NCBI RefSeq assembly: GCF_014873495.1
Contig: NZ_JADBGF010000001.1
Span: forward strand, 4,526,001-4,590,000
Source of the DNA: Streptomyces stelliscabiei
GTDB lineage: Bacteria > Actinomycetota > Actinomycetes > Streptomycetales > Streptomycetaceae
Reading direction: 5' to 3'
Length of the DNA stretch: 64,000 nucleotides
Positions 52,389 through 61,726 of this stretch are shown one piece after another. The position numbers were made by a program, and so were the translations under genes. The notes under the pieces were generated by a model. The model ran no database searches and was not told the origin of the DNA. It was given only the letters and a program-made list of their open reading frames with translations. The first letter of the stretch is position 1. Each line of letters begins with the position of its first letter.

Positions 52389-53789
52389 TCACTCGTTGGC
52401 CGCTCGGGGGCGGTCGCCGTCCTCGTACTGGTCGAAGAGGGGCGTGCGCCCCCGCTCGCGGGAGCGGCGCGCGGACGCGGCCCGGCGGGCGTCGGAGCGG
52501 CCGCCGTCGGGGGCGTCACCCGCCTCGCCCGCGTCGGCGTCCTCCGCCCCCTCCCCGCCGTCGCGCTCGCCCTCCGGCTCACGCCCGGGGGCGTGCGCGG
52601 AGTGGGACGGGGCGCCCGAGGAGCCGTGCGGGTCGGCCGCGCTGGAGCGCGCGGAGCTCCACGCGTCCGGGGCACCGAGGTCGACGCCGGAGGTGGCCCG
52701 GGGCGCGACCGGCGCGGTGACGTAGGTCGGGAGCGGCACGGGGACGGGGTCCCAGCTGTCGCCCTGGCCGGGCCGCCGCTGGCGCTCCCGCTGCTGGTCG
52801 ACCCACTCGGCGTGGTCGGTCTGCTCGACGAGTGCGCGGCGGTCGGCCGCGAGGGCGGTCAGCTCGGCCCGGCTCTCCTCGTTCTCGGGTCCGTCCTCCG
52901 GCTCGTCGGTGTCCACCGGGTCCGGTGCGGGGCGCCGCCGCTGGGGCTGCCGCTCCCGCAGTCGCTGCGCCGCCACCTCGGCCTGGCGCCGGTCCATCGT
53001 GTACGCGAACCGCTTCAGCTCCTGGCGGCGCAGGTGCGCGATGTACGTGCTCAGCAGCACCGCCGGTACGGCCGGCGCCCACAGGAAGGCGAGTCCGCCG
53101 ACCGCCGCGACGATCGCGCCGAGCGAGAAGGCGAGGAAGAGCAGCACCGTCGTACGCCGTCGGCGCGCGAGCACCTTCGAGCGCTGGGCCCGCGCCTTGG
53201 CCTCCGCCGAGTTGGCCCGGCGCGCGGCCGCCGTCCGCCTGTCCGCATGCTGCTTGTCCGCATGCTGCTTGTCCGGCCGCTGCTGGTCCGCACGCTGCTG
53301 GTCCGCACGCTGCTGGTCCGCACGCTTCGCGCGCGCGGGAGTCGGCGGGTGAGCCGCCCCCTGCTTGGCCTGCGGCGCCCCGCCCTGCTGGGGCAACGGC
53401 TTCGGCTGTGCCGGTGCGGGCGCCTGCGCCGCCGGTTTCCCCTGCTGCTGGGGCTGCTGTCCCTGCTGCGCCGACTCACCTCGCTCCGCCGGCAATCGGG
53501 CCTTCGTGTGCTCCCGGTGCGGGGGCATGGCGAAGGCCCGGACGTCCACCGAGTCGGTGACGCCGTCCGGTTCGGCGCTGGGCTCCCCCTCTTCGGTGGA
53601 GCGCGCCCGCAGGTCCTTGGCGTATCGGCGCTCCATCCCCGCCCGGCCGGAAAGCAGCCGGATGGCGGTGCTGAAGCGTTCCGTCGGACGGGCTTCGTTC
53701 AGCTCGTCCTGCCTACGGAGCCACATCGGCACCAAGTAGGCGGCCCAGGCCCCGACGATGACTGCGTAGATGAGGCCGCTGCTGCTCAC
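52389..53789 (-). CDS. sepX: Membrane cell-division protein SepX (GLPR-type)
   Basis: 466-residue protein opening MSSSGLIYAVIVGAWAAYLVPMWLRRQDELNEAR, an anchor helix and conserved segment of SepX, the actinobacterial protein needed for compartment formation and septation in Streptomyces. A Gln/Ala/Pro-rich region (about 105-180, with RADQQRADQQ repeats) precedes a second membrane stretch (about 215-250, LFLAFSLGAIVAAVGGLAFLWAPAVPAVLL); the C-terminus is long, acidic and disordered. It follows rimJ, mog, moaC, the Glp-like gene and galU in the order seen for the mycobacterial homologue. In Corynebacterium the homologue binds the gephyrin-like protein Glp, and a MoeA-like gene is here too. GTG at 53789. 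Confidence 0.82.
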   Translation of the reverse strand: MSSSGLIYAVIVGAWAAYLVPMWLRRQDELNEARPTERFSTAIRLLSGRAGMERRYAKDLRARSTEEGEPSAEPDGVTDSVDVRAFAMPPHREHTKARLPAERGESAQQGQQPQQQGKPAAQAPAPAQPKPLPQQGGAPQAKQGAAHPPTPARAKRADQQRADQQRADQQRPDKQHADKQHADRRTAAARRANSAEAKARAQRSKVLARRRRTTVLLFLAFSLGAIVAAVGGLAFLWAPAVPAVLLSTYIAHLRRQELKRFAYTMDRRQAEVAAQRLRERQPQRRRPAPDPVDTDEPEDGPENEESRAELTALAADRRALVEQTDHAEWVDQQRERQRRPGQGDSWDPVPVPLPTYVTAPVAPRATSGVDLGAPDAWSSARSSAADPHGSSGAPSHSAHAPGREPEGERDGGEGAEDADAGEAGDAPDGGRSDARRAASARRSRERGRTPLFDQYEDGDRPRAANE

Positions 53790-53917
53790 GACTCACACGG
53801 TAGAGGGGTTTGCGTGAGGCCATCCGCCAATTGAGCCGGTGTGTCGCACGATCCGGCTGATATTTCGAGCTTTTTTTGTGACCGATCCGATCAGCGGGCC
53901 ACCGAGAGCGCGAAATT

Positions 53918-53943
53918 AACGTGCTGAGAACGTCCCGAGAACG
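53918..53943. promoter_or_regulatory. Three AACG words at 11-bp spacing upstream of sepX
   Basis: AACG at 53918, 53929 and 53940, the last two within GAGAACG-type units. 11-bp direct repeats are typical for OmpR/PhoB-family response regulators. The site is 129-154 bp before the sepX start. Confidence 0.4.
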
Positions 53944-54011
53944 CCCCGACTCGTTCAAGCCGATCGTCGACCGATCGCCGCCGGGGCATTTTCTTCGAAC
54001 ACTTATTTCAT

Positions 54012-54674
54012 TTATTGAGGAGGTCCGGGCTTGCCGGCGTCGGAACCGGCGTTCCGCGCGCTCCGCGTCCGTTCCCGCTGCCAGCGACCGAGCAGCCCCT
54101 CGGGGACCTCCTCCGCGGTGAGCGCGAAGACGAGATGGTCGCGCCAGGCCCCGTCGATGTGAAGATATCGTGGACGAAGACCTTCCTCGCGGAATCCGAG
54201 TTTCTCCACCACCCGTCGGCTCGGCCGATTCTCGGGGCGAATGCAGACCTCGATGCGGTGCAGTCCGACGGTCCGGAAGCAGTGGTCCACGACGAGCGCG
54301 ACGGCCGTCGGCATCACCCCGCGCCCGGCCACCGACTCGTCGACCCAGTAGCCGACATGGCCGGAGCACATGGAGCCCCAGGTGATCCCGGCGACCGTCA
54401 ACTGCCCGACCAGCCGCCCCTGGTACTCGATCACGAACGGCAGCATCCGGCCCGCGTTGGCCTCCGCCCGCAGATGGCGGACCATCTGACGGTACGTCGG
54501 CCGGTGCGCGACGGGGCCGCTGGGCGTGGGCGGCGGGATGGTCGCCTCCCAGGGCCGCAGCCAGTCCCGGTTACGCCGGTTCACCTCGCGCCAGGCCCGC
54601 TGGTCACGCATCTTTATGGGCCGGAGAACGACCTCGCCGTCCACCAGCGCCACGGGCCAGGATGGGGTGTTCAG
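54012..54674 (-). CDS. rimJ: GNAT acetyltransferase, RimJ/RimL type
   Basis: 220-residue ribosomal-protein-type N-acetyltransferase: VVLRPIKMRDQRAWREVNRRNRDWL, SGHVGYWVDESVAGRGVMPTAVALV (CoA loop), GLHRIEVCIRPENRPSRRVVEKLGF. The best start is a CTG at 54674 that overlaps the mog stop (CTGA), with GGGGGTG upstream; a GTG at 54653 would remove seven residues. Part of the conserved galU-to-sepX block. Confidence 0.88.
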   Translation of the reverse strand: MNTPSWPVALVDGEVVLRPIKMRDQRAWREVNRRNRDWLRPWEATIPPPTPSGPVAHRPTYRQMVRHLRAEANAGRMLPFVIEYQGRLVGQLTVAGITWGSMCSGHVGYWVDESVAGRGVMPTAVALVVDHCFRTVGLHRIEVCIRPENRPSRRVVEKLGFREEGLRPRYLHIDGAWRDHLVFALTAEEVPEGLLGRWQRERTRSARNAGSDAGKPGPPQ

Positions 54675-55201
54675 CTCGCACCCCCGTGGCCGGTTCTCGG
54701 GTGGTCCCCGCCGCGGAGCTGGTCGACGGCGTGGGTGAGCAGGGGTTCCAGTACGGCCAGGCCGTCCCGGACGCCACCGGTCGAGCCGGGCAGGTTGACG
54801 ATCAGGGTCCCGCCCGCGACTCCGGCGAGGCCCCGGGAGAGCGCCGCCGTCGGCACCTTGCCCCGGCCGTACGCCCTGATGGCCTCGGGGATGCCCGGCA
54901 CCTCGTGGTCGAGGACCGCGCGGGTGGCCTCGGGGGTGCGGTCGGTGGGCGAGACGCCGGTCCCGCCTGTCGTCACGATCACGTCGTACCCTGCGGCGAC
55001 ACCGGCCCGCAGCGCGGCCTCCACGGGGTCGCCGTCGGGCACGACCTGGGGGCCGTCGACGGCGAAGCCGAAGCGCGTGAGCCCCTCGGCGATCAGGGGC
55101 CCTCCCCGGTCCTCGTAGACGCCGGCGGAGGCGCGGTTGGAGGCGGTCACGACCAGCGCGCGGTAAGGCGCGGACCCGGTGTCGTCGGGGGGCGGCGTCA
55201 T
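54671..55201 (-). CDS. mog: Molybdopterin adenylyltransferase (Mog/MoaB)
   Basis: 176-residue MoaB/Mog-type enzyme: ALVVTASNRASAGVYEDRGGPLIAE, DVIVTTGGTGVSPTDRTPEAT (nucleotide loop), PGSTGGVRDGL. It adenylylates molybdopterin before Mo insertion. ATG at 55201 overlaps the moaC stop as ATGA. Confidence 0.92.
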   Translation of the reverse strand: MTPPPDDTGSAPYRALVVTASNRASAGVYEDRGGPLIAEGLTRFGFAVDGPQVVPDGDPVEAALRAGVAAGYDVIVTTGGTGVSPTDRTPEATRAVLDHEVPGIPEAIRAYGRGKVPTAALSRGLAGVAGGTLIVNLPGSTGGVRDGLAVLEPLLTHAVDQLRGGDHPRTGHGGAS

Positions 55202-55680
55202 GTCCGGCTCCAGTCGCCCGACTTGCCGCCCGTCTTCTCCTCGACACGGACGTCCGTGATGACCGCGCCCTTGTCGACCGCCTTGACCATGTCGATCACG
55301 GTGAGGGCGGCGACGGAGACCGCGGTGAGGGCCTCCATCTCGACGCCCGTTCGGTCCGTGGTCTTCACGGTGGCGAGGATCTCCACGGCGTCGTCCGCGA
55401 CCGACAGGTCGACCTTGACGCCCGACACCGCGAGCGGGTGGCAGAGCGGGATCAGGTCCGGCGTGCGTTTGGCGCCCATGATCCCGGCGATGCGCGCGGT
55501 GGCGAGGGCGTCGCCCTTGGGCACCCCCTCGCCGCGCAGCAGTTCGACCACTTTCGGCGAGACCAGGACCCGGCCGCTGGCGCGGGCGGTGCGCGCGGTC
55601 ACGTCCTTCCCGGAGACGTCGACCATGCGGGCGGCGCCCGCCTCGTCGATGTGGGTCAGTCGGTCCTGCGGCGTACTCAT
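55198..55680 (-). CDS. moaC: Cyclic pyranopterin monophosphate synthase
   Basis: 160-residue MoaC, which acts after MoaA in the first step of molybdenum cofactor synthesis. Motifs: ARIAGIMGAKRTPDLIPLCHPL, VKTTDRTGVEMEALTAVSVAALT and MVKAVDKGAVI; catalytic Lys and Asp in VDKGAVITDVRVEEKTGG. Coupled to mog. Start ATG 55680. Confidence 0.95.
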   Translation of the reverse strand: MSTPQDRLTHIDEAGAARMVDVSGKDVTARTARASGRVLVSPKVVELLRGEGVPKGDALATARIAGIMGAKRTPDLIPLCHPLAVSGVKVDLSVADDAVEILATVKTTDRTGVEMEALTAVSVAALTVIDMVKAVDKGAVITDVRVEEKTGGKSGDWSRT

Positions 55681-55764
55681 GGTGGTGTGACGCTCCCGGT
55701 CGGGGCCCGTCGCGGTGCGGCGCGCGCTCGGTTGTGCGCGACACGGTACGCCACCCCCGACGGT

Positions 55765-57087
55765 TCAGCCGAGCAGGACGACCTCGACCTCCGCGGCGGG
55801 CTCGACCGACTCGGTGTCCTCGGGGATCACGATCAGCGCGTCGGCGTGCGCGAGGGCAGCCACGAGGTGCGATCCGGCGCCCCCGACGGGCGTGACCTCG
55901 CCGTCGGCGTACGTCCCGCGCAGATACTGGCGGCGTCCCGCGGGCGAGGTCAGCGCCTTGGGGGCGCGGAGGGTCGCCGTGGTCGTCGGACGGTGGACGT
56001 CGGGCAGGCCCATCAGGGCGCGGATGGCGGGCCGGACGAAGATCTCGAAGGAGACGTACGACGACACCGGGTTGCCGGGCAGCGCGAGCAGCGGGGTGTG
56101 GTCGGGGCCGATGGTGCCGAAGCCCTGGGGTTTGCCGGGCTGCATGGCGAGCTTGCGGAAGTCGATGCCGGAGCCCTCCTCGTCCTCGTCGCCGACGGAC
56201 TCCAGGGCCTCCTTGACGACGTCGTACGCGCCCACGCTGACCCCGCCGGTGGTGACGACCAGGTCGGCGCGGACGAGCTGGTCCTCGATGGTGGAGCGGA
56301 GGGTCTCGGCGTCGTCGGCGACGGCGCCGACGCGGTAGGCGATCGCGCCCGCGTCCCGCGCGGCGGCGGTGAGGGCGAAGCTGTTGGAGTCGTAGATCTG
56401 GCCGGTGGCCGGGGTCTCGCCCGGCGGGACCAGTTCGCTGCCGGTGGAGAGCACGACCACGCGCGGGCGCGGGTGGACGCGTACCGAGGCGCGGCCGATG
56501 GCGGCCAGCAGTCCGAGCTGCGGCGGGCCGAGGATCGTCCCCGCGGCCAGGGCGCGCTCACCGGCCTTCACGTCGCTGCCCTGCGCGCGTACGTGGGCGC
56601 GTGCCTCGGCGGCGCGGTGCACGGCGACCTGGCCGGTGGCGCCCTCGGGGGCGGCGCTGCGGGCGCGCATCCCGGAGACGGGTCCCCCGCCGAGGCCACC
56701 GTCGGTCCACTCCACCGGGACGACCGCCTCCGCGCCGGGCGGCAGCGGGGCGCCGGTCATGATGCGGGCGGCCTCGCCGGGGCCGACCCGGGGCGCCTCG
56801 GCCTGGCCCGCCGCGACGTCCCCGATCACGGTGAGCACGGCCGGGAACTCCTCGCTCGCGCCCGCGACGTCCGCGACCCGTACCGCGTACCCGTCCATCG
56901 AGCTGTTGTCGAAGGGCGGCAGCGACACCGGCACCGTGACGTCCTCGACCAGGACACAGCCCTGGGCGTCGAGGAGTTGCAGCTCGATGGGTTCCAGGGG
57001 GCGGACGGTGGCGAGGATGTCCTCCAGGTGCTCGGTCACCGACCAGAGGTGGTCCGGGTCGGTGGCGCGGGTCGCGGCGGTGCTCAA
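55765..57087 (-). CDS. glp: MoeA/gephyrin-like protein (candidate Glp)
   Basis: 440-residue MoeA-family protein: LPPFDNSSMDGYAVRVADV, ARIMTGAPLPPGAEAVVP, VVLSTGSELVPPGE, VVTTGGVSVGAYDVVKEAL and LALPGNPVSSYVSFE. MoeA joins molybdate to adenylylated molybdopterin. In corynebacteria the copy located between galU and rimJ/GLPR has become Glp, which binds FtsZ and the SepX homologue; here the neighbourhood is the same (galU, this gene, moaC, mog, rimJ, sepX), so this copy is the candidate Glp. The catalytic loop residues look conserved, so an enzymatic role is also possible. TTG at 57087, five bases after the galU stop; GAGGAG precedes it. Confidence 0.85.
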   Translation of the reverse strand: MSTAATRATDPDHLWSVTEHLEDILATVRPLEPIELQLLDAQGCVLVEDVTVPVSLPPFDNSSMDGYAVRVADVAGASEEFPAVLTVIGDVAAGQAEAPRVGPGEAARIMTGAPLPPGAEAVVPVEWTDGGLGGGPVSGMRARSAAPEGATGQVAVHRAAEARAHVRAQGSDVKAGERALAAGTILGPPQLGLLAAIGRASVRVHPRPRVVVLSTGSELVPPGETPATGQIYDSNSFALTAAARDAGAIAYRVGAVADDAETLRSTIEDQLVRADLVVTTGGVSVGAYDVVKEALESVGDEDEEGSGIDFRKLAMQPGKPQGFGTIGPDHTPLLALPGNPVSSYVSFEIFVRPAIRALMGLPDVHRPTTTATLRAPKALTSPAGRRQYLRGTYADGEVTPVGGAGSHLVAALAHADALIVIPEDTESVEPAAEVEVVLLG

Positions 57088-57092
57088 TGTGG

Positions 57093-58007
57093 CTACATCT
57101 CCTCGGCTACGTAACTGCGGAGCCAGGTCCGGAACTCCGGGCCCAGGTCCTCACGTTCGCATGCGAGTCTGACAATGGCACGCAGGTAGTCGCCACGGTC
57201 ACCGGTGTCATAGCGGCGGCCCTTGAAGACGACGCCGTGCACGGGGCCGCCGACCTTCTCGTCGGCTGCGAGCTGCTGGAGGGCGTCGGTGAGCTGGATC
57301 TCGCCGCCGCGGCCCGGCTCGGTGCGGCGCAGCACGTCGAAGATCTGCGGGGCGAGGACGTACCGGCCGATGATCGCGTAGTTCGACGGGGCGTCGGCCG
57401 CCTCCGGCTTCTCGACCATGCCCGTGACCTTGACGACGTCGCCGTCCTGCGTGGCCTCGACGGCGGCGCATCCGTAGAGGTGGATCTGCTCCGGCGCGAC
57501 CTCCATGAGCGCGATGACGCTGCCGCCGTTCTCCTCCTGGACCTCGACCATGCGCTTCAGGAGGGGGTCGCGGGGGTCGATCAGGTCGTCGCCGAGGAGG
57601 ACGGCGAAGGGTTCGTCGCCCACGTGCGGGGCGGCGCACAGGACGGCGTGGCCGAGGCCCTTGGGGTCGCCCTGGCGGACGTAGTGCATGGTCGCGAGGT
57701 CGCTGGACTCCTGGACCTTGGCGAGCCGGTGGGCGTCGCCCTTCTTCTGGAGGGCCGACTCCAGCTCGTAGTTGCGGTCGAAGTGGTCCTCAAGGGGGCG
57801 CTTGTTCCGGCCGGTGATCATCAGGACGTCGTCGAGACCCGCCGACGCGGCCTCCTCCACCACGTACTGGATCGCCGGCTTGTCGACCACCGGCAGCATC
57901 TCCTTGGGGGTCGCCTTGGTGGCCGGCAGGAACCGGGTTCCCAGACCCGCGGCGGGGATGACAGCCTTGCTGATCCTGGGGTTCGCCTCACTCATGGGCG
58001 GAACCAT
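57093..58007 (-). CDS. galU: UTP--glucose-1-phosphate uridylyltransferase
   Basis: 304-residue nucleotidyltransferase making UDP-glucose for cell-envelope polymers and trehalose. Signature AVIPAAGLGTRFLPATKATPKEMLPVVDKPAIQYVVEEA; sugar-site EKP in GMVEKPEAADAPSNYAIIGRYVL. ATG 58007 has AAAGG upstream; ATG 57995 (MSEANPRISK) is the alternative. First gene of the minus-strand block that runs to sepX; divergent from fthC. Confidence 0.95.
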   Translation of the reverse strand: MVPPMSEANPRISKAVIPAAGLGTRFLPATKATPKEMLPVVDKPAIQYVVEEAASAGLDDVLMITGRNKRPLEDHFDRNYELESALQKKGDAHRLAKVQESSDLATMHYVRQGDPKGLGHAVLCAAPHVGDEPFAVLLGDDLIDPRDPLLKRMVEVQEENGGSVIALMEVAPEQIHLYGCAAVEATQDGDVVKVTGMVEKPEAADAPSNYAIIGRYVLAPQIFDVLRRTEPGRGGEIQLTDALQQLAADEKVGGPVHGVVFKGRRYDTGDRGDYLRAIVRLACEREDLGPEFRTWLRSYVAEEM

Positions 58008-58089
58008 ATCCGGTGCCTTTGTGCGGAATCTGTGGCTCCGATGAATTCGTTCTCATATGAGCCGATTACGAAGAATACTGGAGCTACCT

Positions 58090-58707
58090 GTGAGCCGGAT
58101 GGGACCTGAACCGGAGCTTTCCAAGCGAATGTTGCGACGAGAGCTCCTCCTGGTGAGGAACGGGTTGACGCCGGATGACGTCCGGAACACGACGGGCGCC
58201 CTTGCGGAGCGGGCCCTCGGTCTGCCCGAACTGGCGCACGCGCGGACGGTCGCGGCGTATGTCGCCGTGGGGAGTGAACCGGGCACGCTCGCGCTCCTCG
58301 ACGCGCTCCGCGCCCGGGGCGTGCGCGTCCTGCTCCCGGTCCTGCTCCCCGACAACGACCTCGACTGGGGCCCCTATGAGGGAGAGGCCTCCCTCGCGCG
58401 CGTGCGGCACGGGGGCGGGCGCATGGCGCTCCTCGAACCCGTCGGCGAGCGCCTCGGCCCGGAGGCCGTGACCACCGCCGACGCCGTCCTGCTGCCGGGC
58501 CTGGCGGTCGACACGCGCGGGATGCGGCTGGGGCGGGGCGGAGGCTCGTACGACCGCGTGCTGGCCCGCCTGGAACGCGCGGGCGCCGACCCGGCGCTGG
58601 TGGTGCTCCTGTACGACACGGAGATCGTGGACCGGCTCCCCGAGGAGCCGCACGACCGCCCGGTGCACGCGGTGGTGACCCCGGCGGGAGTACGACGGTT
58701 CCGGTGA
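58090..58707 (+). CDS. fthC: 5-formyltetrahydrofolate cyclo-ligase
   Basis: 205-residue YgfA/FthC-type ATP enzyme that converts 5-formyl-THF to methenyl-THF. Motifs: RRELLLVRNGLTP, VAAYVAVGSEPGT, LLPGLAVDTRGMRLGRGGGSYDRVLARL. GTG at 58090 has TGGAG 7 bases upstream; ATG 58057 is less likely. Divergent from galU, as in mycobacteria. Confidence 0.93.
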   Translation: MSRMGPEPELSKRMLRRELLLVRNGLTPDDVRNTTGALAERALGLPELAHARTVAAYVAVGSEPGTLALLDALRARGVRVLLPVLLPDNDLDWGPYEGEASLARVRHGGGRMALLEPVGERLGPEAVTTADAVLLPGLAVDTRGMRLGRGGGSYDRVLARLERAGADPALVVLLYDTEIVDRLPEEPHDRPVHAVVTPAGVRRFR

Positions 58708-58716
58708 CCCGGACAC

Positions 58717-58754
58717 GGAGGCGGCCCCCCACGCGTGCGTGGAGGGCCGCTTCC
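58717..58754. terminator. Hairpin between convergent genes
   Basis: GCGGCCC and GGGCCGC pair, with an inner CACGC / GCGTG stem and outer GGAG / TTCC, in the 63-bp gap between fthC and the acylase gene. Confidence 0.75.
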
Positions 58755-58770
58755 GGCGTTCAGGAGGACG

Positions 58771-61581
58771 TCACGGTTTCAGCAGCAGCGTGTCGCTCGT
58801 GCCGCCCTCGACCGCCTTGTCCGAGAACGACCATGCCAGCAGCTCACCCTTGGCCCACTTGTCGGTCTGGTCGGTGTAGTGCGCGTTGTACGCGTGCCCG
58901 GAGGCGCCGGTGAGGTTGATCCACTTGGACTTGTCGAGGTCCCCGAGGTTCACCACCATGCGCATCGAGGGCACCCACACGACCTCGTAGCCGCCCGCCG
59001 CGTTCCAGCCGGTGGCGTTGACCGTGGCCTCGCCGCCGCCGAGCTTCCAGGGGCCGCGGTTGAGCATGTACTTGAGGAAACCGGGGCCCTCGGCGCCGAG
59101 GGTCTGGTTCTTCAGGAACAGCCGGTGCAGCCGGCCCCAGCTCCAGGTGTCGATGTCCTTGCCGAGCTTGGCGGTGAGCTCCCAACGGGCGTCACGCATG
59201 GCCCGCTTGAACAGCTCGTCGCGGGTGTCGGCGGCCTCCTCGGTGCGGGTCTTCGGCGTCGACCACCAGTCGTTGTCCTGGTCGTCGATGATCTTGCGGA
59301 CCACCTCGAACCAGCGGTCGCCGCCGTCCGGCTGCGCCTGGTCCGTGTCACGCCTGCCGCACTCGCGCACCCGCCGGTCCTCGTCGGCGGGGCCGGTGGC
59401 GTCGACCGGCTCGACCGACAGGCACTGGCCCTCGACGCGCAGTTCCTTGGGCAGCTTGTTGCCGAAGGCGAGCTTGAGGATGTTGCGCCAGACCGAGTTG
59501 AAGTACGCGGCGGCCGCCGAGTCGGCGTCCTGGGTGTAGTCCCAGCCCTCCAGGAGCTTCTGCGCCTCGCGGACGTGCGGGTCGTTCACGTCGATCTTGA
59601 GCAGCAGCGGCACCAGCAGCTTGGCGATCTCGCTGCTGTTGTCCATCTGCATCTGCCGCATGTCGTCGGTGGAGATCTTGCCGCCACCCTTGATCTTCGA
59701 CTCGATGAGACTGGTGATCCGCTGCGCGCGCGTGCCGTAGCCCCAGTCCGTGGTGAGCGTGTACGGGTACTTCTTGTCGACGACGGCCTGGTTCGCGGTG
59801 ACGATGTAGCCGCGCTCCGGGTCGTACTCGTAGGGCAGTTCGTCCTGGTCGATGTACCCGGTCCAGCGGTACCTGGCGTCCCAGCCGGGCGCCGGGATCG
59901 AACCGTCGCCCTTGCCCCGCGTGGGGATCTTGCCGGGCAGCTGGTAGCCGATGTGGCCCTCGGTGTCGGCGTAGATCAGGTTCTGCGAGGGGACGTCGAA
60001 CAGGGCGGCGGCCGCACGGAAGTCGTCCCAGCCCTTGGCCTTGTTCATGGCGAAGACGGCGTCCATGGTGGTGCCGGGGTCGAGCGCGGTCCAGCGCAGG
60101 GCGATGCCGTAGCCGTCGCCTCGGTCGGGGGCGTCCTGGCCGACCGTGGCCTTCTTGCCGACCTGGACCAGTTCGCTGCTGCGGTCGGACAGCAGGGGCG
60201 CGTTGTCCTTGGTGGTCCGGACGACGATCTTCTTGGACGTGCCGCCGGCGACCTCGATGGTCTCCTCGCGGGTGTCGAAGGGCAGGACCTTGCTGCCGTA
60301 CTGGTAGCCGTCGCCGGTGAGCTTCTCCAGGTAGAGGTCGGTGACGTCGACGCCGGAGTTGGTCATGCCCCAGGCGATGTCCGCGTTGTGGCCGATGACC
60401 ACGCCGGGCATGCCCGAGAAGGTGTAGCCGGAGACGTCGTACTGGCACTTGGCGGAGACGGCCTTGCAGTGCAGGCCCATCTGGTACCAGACCGAGGGCA
60501 GCGCCGCCGACAGGTGCGGGTCGTTGGCGAGGAGCGGCTTGCCGGTGATGGTGTGGTCGCCGGAGACGACCCAGGAGTTGGAACCGATGCCGTTGCCGTT
60601 CACGCCGACGGCCTCGGGCAGGTCCTCCAGGACGCCGTAGAGGCCGTCCAGCTGGGTCTGGAGGGCTCCGGAGTCGGTGGAGGTCCCGGCGGTGCCGGTG
60701 CCCGTCCCCGTGCCGCCGGTGCCCTGCGTGGAGCCGTCGACGCTCTGGCCGGTGCCCTGCGTGGAGCCGTCGGCGTTCTGTGTCGAGCCGGACCCGTCCG
60801 ACCAGGTCTTGGTCAGCTCGTCGTACTGGCCCTCCCGCACGATCGTCCCGTTGCGGTCGTACGGGTACTGCGGGTAAAGGTCGGCGATCTGCTTCGGGCC
60901 GAGGCGGCTGGTCATCAGGGCGCGGTCGATCTCGTCCTGCATGTTGCCGCGCAGGTCCCACGCCATCGCCTTCAGCCAGGCGACCGAGTCGACCGGGGTC
61001 CACTCCTCGGGCCTGTAGTCGTTGGCGAAGCCGAGGGCCGCGTACTCCAGCGAGATCTCGTCCCCGTCCTTGCCCGCGAGGTAGGCGTTGACCCCCTTGG
61101 CGTACGCGTCGAGGTACTTCCTCGTCTCGGCCGAGAGCGTCTTCTTGTACTCCTCCTCGGCGATCCGGTGCCAGCCGAGGGTGCGCAGGAACTCGTCGTT
61201 GTCGACCTGGCTCTCGCCGAACATCTCCGAGAGACGACCGGCCGTCATGTGGCGGCGCACGTCCATCTCGTAGAACCGGTCCTGCGCCTGGACGTAGCCC
61301 TGCGCCATGAACAGGTCCTCGTCGGAGGAGGCGTAGATCTGCGGGATCCCGTAACCGTCGCGCTTGACGTCGACCGGTCCCGACAGACCCTCCAGGGTTA
61401 TCGAACCCTTGGTCTGGGGGAAGGAGGCGCGCACGGTGGAGACGGACCAGAACGCCCCGTAGCCGACGCCACCGATGATGGCCAGGACCAGGATGATCAG
61501 GAGAAGACGGACTTTGCGTCCCTTCTTCCTGCCGGACTTGCCGGACTGCTGGCCGGAGGAGGCGGGATTGTCGGTGGGCAT
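58771..61581 (-). CDS. Penicillin acylase family protein (Ntn hydrolase)
   Basis: 936-residue exported/anchored amidohydrolase. N-terminal anchor after KKGRKV (LLLIILVLAIIGGVGYGAFW). The family matures by cleavage before a nucleophile Ser; here NGIGSNSWVVSGDH supplies Gly-Ser-Asn. Alpha-chain marks are VDVKRDGYGIPQIYA and AQGYVQAQDRFYEMDVRRHM; beta-chain marks are LLANDPHLSAALPSVWYQMGL, FSGMPGVVIGHNADIAWGMTN and YTANQAV-like VTANQAVVD. A Gly/Ser/Thr-rich spacer (TQGTGQSVDGSTQGTGGTG) lies before the cleavage site. Substrates are N-acylated amines, often quorum signals or lipopeptides, not necessarily penicillin. Confidence 0.92.
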   Translation of the reverse strand: MPTDNPASSGQQSGKSGRKKGRKVRLLLIILVLAIIGGVGYGAFWSVSTVRASFPQTKGSITLEGLSGPVDVKRDGYGIPQIYASSDEDLFMAQGYVQAQDRFYEMDVRRHMTAGRLSEMFGESQVDNDEFLRTLGWHRIAEEEYKKTLSAETRKYLDAYAKGVNAYLAGKDGDEISLEYAALGFANDYRPEEWTPVDSVAWLKAMAWDLRGNMQDEIDRALMTSRLGPKQIADLYPQYPYDRNGTIVREGQYDELTKTWSDGSGSTQNADGSTQGTGQSVDGSTQGTGGTGTGTGTAGTSTDSGALQTQLDGLYGVLEDLPEAVGVNGNGIGSNSWVVSGDHTITGKPLLANDPHLSAALPSVWYQMGLHCKAVSAKCQYDVSGYTFSGMPGVVIGHNADIAWGMTNSGVDVTDLYLEKLTGDGYQYGSKVLPFDTREETIEVAGGTSKKIVVRTTKDNAPLLSDRSSELVQVGKKATVGQDAPDRGDGYGIALRWTALDPGTTMDAVFAMNKAKGWDDFRAAAALFDVPSQNLIYADTEGHIGYQLPGKIPTRGKGDGSIPAPGWDARYRWTGYIDQDELPYEYDPERGYIVTANQAVVDKKYPYTLTTDWGYGTRAQRITSLIESKIKGGGKISTDDMRQMQMDNSSEIAKLLVPLLLKIDVNDPHVREAQKLLEGWDYTQDADSAAAAYFNSVWRNILKLAFGNKLPKELRVEGQCLSVEPVDATGPADEDRRVRECGRRDTDQAQPDGGDRWFEVVRKIIDDQDNDWWSTPKTRTEEAADTRDELFKRAMRDARWELTAKLGKDIDTWSWGRLHRLFLKNQTLGAEGPGFLKYMLNRGPWKLGGGEATVNATGWNAAGGYEVVWVPSMRMVVNLGDLDKSKWINLTGASGHAYNAHYTDQTDKWAKGELLAWSFSDKAVEGGTSDTLLLKP

Positions 61582-61726
61582 CGCTGTCCTTGCTGTCCTA
61601 ACACGAGCGGCAGGTCGGGCTGTGCTTTGTACTGAACGCTGGAGCAACCATAGGCGCAGGGCCCGACACGACTTGACGCGGAGTCGGGAACTGGCGCGGA
61701 CGGCTGTTCGATCTTGCCCCCGCAAG

